A stretch of 23,734 bases of DNA from Sphacelaria rigidula (taxonomy: Eukaryota; Phaeophyceae; Sphacelariales), in NCBI GenBank assembly GCA_964200075.2, contig CAXNAA020000248.1:1-23734 (forward strand), read 5' to 3'. A program made the translations under genes and the position numbers. Below are positions 18,631-23,734 of this stretch, in pieces. Position 1 is the first letter of the stretch; every line of letters starts with the position of its first letter. Below the pieces are notes generated by a model. That model worked only from the letters and a program-made list of their open reading frames with translations, made no database searches and was not told the DNA's origin.

Positions 18631-19672
18631 ACGGTTGCCGAATTCATGTATATTGTCCGCGGCGTTCTCTTCTTTGAAATTTGACCGCAGCGCTCAGGTC
18701 CCGTGATCTGATGATTAACGGAGTGGGTGCTTGATTTGAGTGGAATCGAATGGAGATTGAATTGGAGATATGATGGTTTGTGCTGCACGCGCGCCGAATG
18801 AAACGCACCCAGAAGGTGCCAAAATCTCAAAGTGCATCGTATGGTGCAGCAATGTTTTGGCACGCGCATGCCCGCCCCTCCCTCAGTACTTGGATCGATC
18901 TTGTCGTCGAATAAGAGCAAGACTTCTGTGTGTAGGTGAGCAAGGGCTAGCGCCAGACGTGATTCGCTTGTGCTGGGGGCGTCAGTGTGTGCGTGTTTTG
19001 TTCGGGTAGGAACGTCGTATATACCACCAGACTTCTGTACCACGCCCCCACACCCTCAGGGCGATGTATACTTTCCTTGGCTTTATACCACTACAGGGGG
19101 TGTTGCAGTGGGTTGCTAGCCCGGCGTGGCTGCATCACGCATGGACCCCGCAGTGTACTGGTATAGTTAAATTACTTGGTATCATTATAGCGGACCGGAC
19201 TTGTAACGAGTGATTTTGACCGCACTTTAGAGGATCCCCACTGTATCTACGGCATTATTCGGAGGTGCGTTGTACATCGCTCCTTTCTTAATACCGCCCG
19301 CCGATTATTATTTCCTGGGTTACATAGCATCATCGCATGGGGAACGGTGCTGATATATCGTAGCCTACCGTAGGTCGTAACGTCTCATCGTGTGGTAGTC
19401 GTGGAGGGTGGGGTACTCGACTCGAGCGTTTTTTTTTTGTGAACAGAAGGTGCAGCCAGATAAGAATATAGATGCAGGTGCACGGTTTGTGCCATGCTTC
19501 CTCATTCATGGGGGAACATGAGGTGTAAAGTGTTGTGTTCCATCCTGAAAACAAGTGGTGAGTAATCGTGTTCGCAGATTAGAACCCTGTGCTGACTGCA
19601 CTACTTGAAAATAAGGCACAGTAAGACCCAAGCGCATACTGCAGAGGGCATGCATGCAGAAACACGGCGTAC

Positions 19673-19689
19673 ATATATATATATATATA
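19673..19689. repeat. (AT) microsatellite
   Basis: Eight alternating AT units followed by A. Confidence 0.9.
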
Positions 19690-20015
19690 CATGAGTGTAT
19701 AATTATATGGTAAGGTTTTGAACTTGATGAAAAGAACGAAAAAAGGTTTGAAAAAGGAGACGAGAATAATGGTTACCGGGAATTGATTGTGGGTGTGCAT
19801 CTGTGGTGTGTTGTTTTTCTCTCAACAGTTTTGTTTTTTTGTAAAAGGTTTCGAGATGCGGGAGAACTACACTTGTTTTTATCGGCCATCCATCGGTGGA
19901 GAAGATTTGGGGCAGGAAGGCCGAAGCTTGTACAATATTGATTGGTGGTGGTTTTAGTTTCCGGTGAGGTTACTGGAGGAATTACCTCGGTCTCCTGAGA
20001 GACATGGCGCGCGAA

Positions 20016-20036
20016 GGGGGGGGGGGGGGGGGGGGG
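20016..20036 (+). repeat. G21 tract
   Basis: Uninterrupted run of 21 G shortly before the second assembly gap, with G-rich sequence continuing on both sides of that gap to about 20150. Confidence 0.9.
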
Positions 20037-20089
20037 AGCATTTCGAGGGAAGGATTTGTTTTTGTTGGGTGGGGGGTGGTGGGGGTGGG

Positions 20090-20099
20090 NNNNNNNNNN
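20090..20099. other. Assembly gap (10 N)
   Basis: Ten N bases within a G-rich stretch. As at the first gap, the flanking G runs probably caused the break. Confidence 0.95.
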
Positions 20100-21383
20100 T
20101 ATTGGTTTGTTGTGAGGATGTGGGGGGAGGGAGGGGGGGGTGTGGGGGTTGTGTGTAGTACTTCCGAAGTTGAATTTGGTATATTTAGTAGGAGGATTGA
20201 TGGGTTGGGTACCCGTTTGTACCGATGCGGGAAAAATTAGACTGTGCTCGTAGTACCATCAGGTTGAGTTGGAGACACATGCACAGAGGCGTGGGCACTC
20301 TGAACTCCCCGAAAGTACAAATATATCGTAGTAGAGCGGATGCCACGTTGTATGATAGCGGTAGCAAAGGAAGGTTTATTCCGTGTAGCAACAAATGATG
20401 GCCGTGCATTATTACTTTTTTTTTGCGCTCTTCTTGAATGCGACCTCGATAGCAGCAGGTATACGGAGTTTTCCTCCGGGGGAAAATGTCGAATAAATGA
20501 AGGAAAAACTCGGAATTTCGTGAAATTATTTTGGCGAAGTGGCTGGCAAATATCTTCGCATTTGAGAACAGATTTCCACCGTCTTCCCTGTAAAAATGGG
20601 ATCTTTGGGTGCCCGGGTCATGGGCGTTCTCCTTGTTTTTTCGCTCAGGGCGGTGTCTTGATCCGTTTGCTACGGTATGGCGTGGACAAGATGGCATGCA
20701 CCGTATCGAGACCCATGTTCATAAAAAGTATAGCAGTAGCTACCGTTCAAGATGGCGCATGCCGGTGATGACCAAGAAAGCTTTGAGAAGGCGGGGGGGC
20801 GACGTAGCTATACTTGCGGTGGATCACTTTCAGTGCGGTGTCTGAGATGATGCGGTCAACTTCCTACCCCGCAATAACTTTTCCAAGGGAATTGCGTTGT
20901 TACCGGTGCAGTGTGGAATGCGACCGCCAGAAGTGCGGCCATGCCGGATTGATTGCCTTTCGCACGGCTTAAAGACTCGGACTGGACCAAAAGTCAATGT
21001 CCTTGTCACTACTGTACCCCTGCACGGAGGGGGGGCAGGTCTGCATGTTTTCATGTTTTGTCCGACTGGGAGATTCTTTACGTGAAAACGAGGATACATT
21101 GGCGTGGTCTTGAGTGTGACTGGTGAAATATAGTCACAGCTGCGATCAGGCTTTACAATTGACACACCCCGAGCTTTCTGTCATCCATTTGCTCCCCCCG
21201 TGGGTGCAGTATATTGAATTGACTTACGGTGTTCCCTGTCGCATTTAGTTCGTGTAGTCGCCTTGAAAATAGTCGTTCCTTTCTTGCGTCAACACCCCCT
21301 GCTGCAACACTGTAGTCGTGTTATCATAGACTAGTTTTTTTCAAGTGGTGGTGCACGCACATCCACCGGTGATTCTGTACGGA

Positions 21384-21417
21384 ACGGCATGACAAATGAT
21401 TCTCTTTGTCGTGCCGT
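21384..21417. repeat. Short hairpin with 13-bp arms
   Basis: Arms ACGGCATGACAAA and TTTGTCGTGCCGT pair with one G-T wobble around an 8-nt loop. No neighbouring gene gives it a role. Confidence 0.6.
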
Positions 21418-22074
21418 GTGGTTATATTTTAGCCGTCTTGCTGTAGCGGGTCAGTTCTGACTCCATGTTGTTCGTTGCAATAATGTGAAGTGCGTGCATG
21501 GTTTTATGTTCGTCCCGAACGACCCGTACGTACAGGAGTGACAACTGTCTTTGTAATGTGTGCGAGTGTTTTCGCATTCCCTGTTGTAAATATTTGCATC
21601 CGTACATTTTGCTTTTTTTTTTTTTGCGTGCTGCCGTACGGTTTTGAGACAGTTGGCGCTCCTATTCTACTACTGAAATAAATCGAAGTATGACACACAT
21701 TACAAGAATTCCAAAGTAAAACGGAGCGGAGACGAATAAATATGGTGGATGTGCAACGTCTGAAATTACAGAAATCGCAAAGCTCACGCGGGAAAGTGAC
21801 AGAATATGGAATCTTTGATTCGTTGATGTGCGGCGCTGGTGAGAAAATAGGAAATATGGATCGCCGCGAGGGATCAATTGGTGGTTAGCTCGAAAACCTT
21901 CGGGCGGGTAGGTCGTGCGTTGGACCCTCGGTGACGTCACATGAACAGGGTATGATCTCACGCCCAAGAAAGGAAAGCGATTGCTTTGCTTAACTCATCA
22001 CATTCGATTCCAAGGTTGTGTTCTGTACAGTATACCGGCTAGTAAAAGAGGTAATTTATCGAGAAGTACCCTTT

Positions 22075-22163
22075 CCAACCATACCGGAATGTTCGGGCCA
22101 AGCCTCTTGATACCCTCCCGGACTATACCCCGAATGTTTGGTACGCATTTCGGTATGGTTTGG
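22075..22163. repeat. Imperfect inverted repeat
   Basis: CCAACCATACCGGAATG pairs with CATTTCGGTATGGTTTGG across about 54 nt, and inner GTTCGGG can pair with CCCGAAT. It could be a decayed miniature element or a hairpin. No target duplication was found. Confidence 0.5.
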
Positions 22164-22626
22164 TATGCCAACCAGGAACCCCCTACTCCCGGGTGCACCC
22201 CGTCCAAACACAACCTCGTTTGATTTAACCACGAGTTGGTCCCGCCTAAGCGCGAACTAGTAGTTTCAAGCCCCCCCCCCCCCACCTCAATTTTGAGACA
22301 TGACTTTCAAATTTGGGTCGGAGGATGAGTAAGGCATGATACTGGAGAACAAATCGGCACACCCACTTTTTTTGTTGCATGAGTCAACGGCATTTTAATA
22401 ATAACTGGATATATATATGGATTATTGCCTTCAACTCCTGAGACAAGAAAAAACCCAGTTTCTCGATTTTTTTCACTCATGTGCCGTAGTCATTCTCCGT
22501 ACCAAAGTTGAAGGGCAATGGCCTCGAAAAAGTACTCGTATACCTTCTCGTTTTTTGCCTACGAAATGTACGAAAAATGCCCAGAAACGCCAAAACGCAA
22601 AACACGCCATTTAGACTGTTCTCGCT

Positions 22627-23196
22627 CCGAATTTTTCAAGGGTCGGACAAATCAATGATTCGTCTGGAAATTACTTGGTTTCAGTTTAATTGATTCGAAT
22701 CGAACGAATCAATCCCTGGGCTTTGTTTTCAGCGTTGCAACCCAGGTACACGCAGCACAACATTTTTTTCGTGAGATTGAGAGTAGAGGATACGAATGAG
22801 AGTGAAAAAGTTGTCAATCAGTGGATTAATCGTTTCAGTTCCGAAATGTCCCTCCACGAGGCCCATTAATCTTTCTGTAGTAGCTTGCCACTGAGGCGCT
22901 TGATATCCCTGAGTAGGATATCGACCTGTAGCTGCAAGCACACGGCAGTGATACAGGCAAAGAAGAGCACACACGGAACAAAAGATTGGCCGGGTTGAAG
23001 CGAACGATCAAAGCCACTCTCAATCCGCGCTCTACTCTAAATCTCCCGAAAACGTTGTTACACGTGGAATGGCGCAAAAGTTGCGTGGATACCCCTTCGA
23101 CCAGCGGTCAACTGTTTTCTCCCTTTTTTTGGGCAATCAGGCCGAAAAAATCGTGGATTTGATGATTCGAACCCGTGATGATTCATCCTAACCGTG
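22627..23196 (-). repeat. Dispersed repeat, copy B (interrupted)
   Basis: Inverted copy of 14642-14916. The homologous parts are 22627-22756 and about 23059-23196, separated by a 302-bp inverted-repeat insertion. Its left part carries GTTGCAACCCAGGTACAC and its right part GGATACCCCTTCGACCAGCG. A B-box-like TTCGAA motif lies at 23167-23172, absent from copy A. Confidence 0.85.
22757..23058. mobile_element. 302-bp inverted-repeat insertion inside copy B
   Basis: The left end ACAACATTTTTTTCGTGAGA then TTGAGAGTAGAG matches the reverse-complemented right end ACAACGTTTTCGGGAGATTT then AGAGTAGAG over about 30 bp with small gaps. Copy A lacks these 302 bases, which supports a mobile insertion. No exact target-site duplication is visible and there is no transposase frame, so the superfamily is unassigned. 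Confidence 0.65.
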
Positions 23197-23653
23197 GATT
23201 TTTTCACGCACATCACTCGGGGGGGCCCTTGGCATCCGGGCCTCGGAAAAAGACTGAGAAAAAACATTTTACTTGCGATATATAGCCAGGCGAAAACATG
23301 CGCGACTTCGGTTTTTTCGAACTTGGTCATTATAACCCGGGATCTTACAAATTGGGGATGGATCGTTTACTGTATTGGGGATGAGAAACCCGGAGTATTA
23401 AAATCCTCGTATCCACACCAAATCTTCGAAATATAGTTCCATTTCTTCACCTACTGATAGCTATTGACAACTAACAGCCGGTTCTCGAAAATGGGGGTTG
23501 AAAACAAAAATAAATGAGGTTCAACTCAAAAGTCGTGCTTTCCCTGACCTAAATTCAAGACCGATGACTTTCATTTGGACCACCCCATCCCTCCCGACCT
23601 CCCTAAAACTATTTCGGCGGACTTCTAGCCTTCCGTTCCCCCAAAGAAAGGGT

Positions 23654-23734
23654 ATGTGCGAAAGCACACTTTTGCCTTTATTTCGGGGTGAAAAAAAGGA
23701 CGTTTTTTGTCCCCAAAATCGTGCTTTCGCACAT
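23654..23734. repeat. Long hairpin at the window edge
   Basis: ATGTGCGAAAGCAC (23654-23667) and GTGCTTTCGCACAT (23721-23734) are perfect inverted repeats. After a 2x2 mismatch the stem continues TTTTG/CAAAA. The inner sequence has a further GGAC/GTCC pairing. It may extend beyond the window. Confidence 0.7.

Larger units (their letters stand above)
17156..23734. other. 3' flank and intergenic, repeat-rich, no supported gene
   Basis: After the kinase stop there is AT-rich sequence with short TA and CA runs (17310-17360), plausibly 3' UTR, but no polyadenylation site can be fixed. Overlapping frames around 20185-20768 on both strands are unrecognised and uninterrupted only by chance length. 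Stretches 17360-18470, 18630-19670, 20240-21380 and 21420-22070 show nothing identifiable. Confidence 0.6.

Noticed and set aside
19082-19168. Possible miniature element with TATACCACTACAGGGGG-like ends
   Set aside because: The two ends match only with several gaps and no target duplication could be placed.
20185-20768. Overlapping open frames of 142 codons (plus) and 170 codons (minus)
   Set aside because: They overlap on opposite strands, have no recognisable motif and lie beside G-rich gap sequence. Chance is the simplest reading.
1-23734. CRISPR array, prokaryotic operon or phage content
   Set aside because: The repeats are dispersed, C-tract-ended and not regularly spaced, and the only gene is intron-containing and eukaryotic.

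Overview
The window looks like nuclear DNA of an intron-rich eukaryote. One protein-coding gene is clear: a plus-strand, seven-exon Ser/Thr protein kinase spanning 2233-17155 (836 residues when spliced). Its GT-AG introns, Ser/Ala/Pro-rich insertions, many long C or G homopolymers and a catalytic loop reading HRDLSPSN fit a stramenopile, most likely a brown alga of the Ectocarpus type. That placement is inference from style, since no ribosomal or organelle marker is present.

Layout: 1-2232 is 5' flank, opening with a tandem C-tract repeat and otherwise without a recognisable gene. Exon 1 (2233-2352) carries the glycine-rich loop. It is separated from exon 2 (10098-10472, VAIK lysine) by a 7745-bp intron holding several non-autonomous DNA transposons. 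These include two 98-bp TTAA-site elements with inverted ends, a pair of nested or abutting TTAA/TTGA elements at 3595-4332, and a 336-bp inverted-repeat element at 8542-8877 for which a matching unfilled site survives 200 bp away. Exons 3-7 (10841-17155) carry the rest of the kinase, separated by introns of 368-1162 bp that hold more repeats, including a tRNA-like sequence and a 275-bp dispersed repeat. After the stop codon, 17156-23734 is repeat-rich flank with two 10-N assembly gaps beside G tracts, a second inverted copy of the dispersed repeat interrupted by a 302-bp inverted-repeat insertion, and a hairpin at the window edge.

All six splice junctions agree in reading phase (0, 0, 2, 1, 0, 2), and the kinase motifs fall in the correct order across the exons, so the gene model is strong. 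The rest of the window is best read as mobile-element debris around and inside that gene. I see no second gene I would defend, only a few weak open frames, which are flagged as such.
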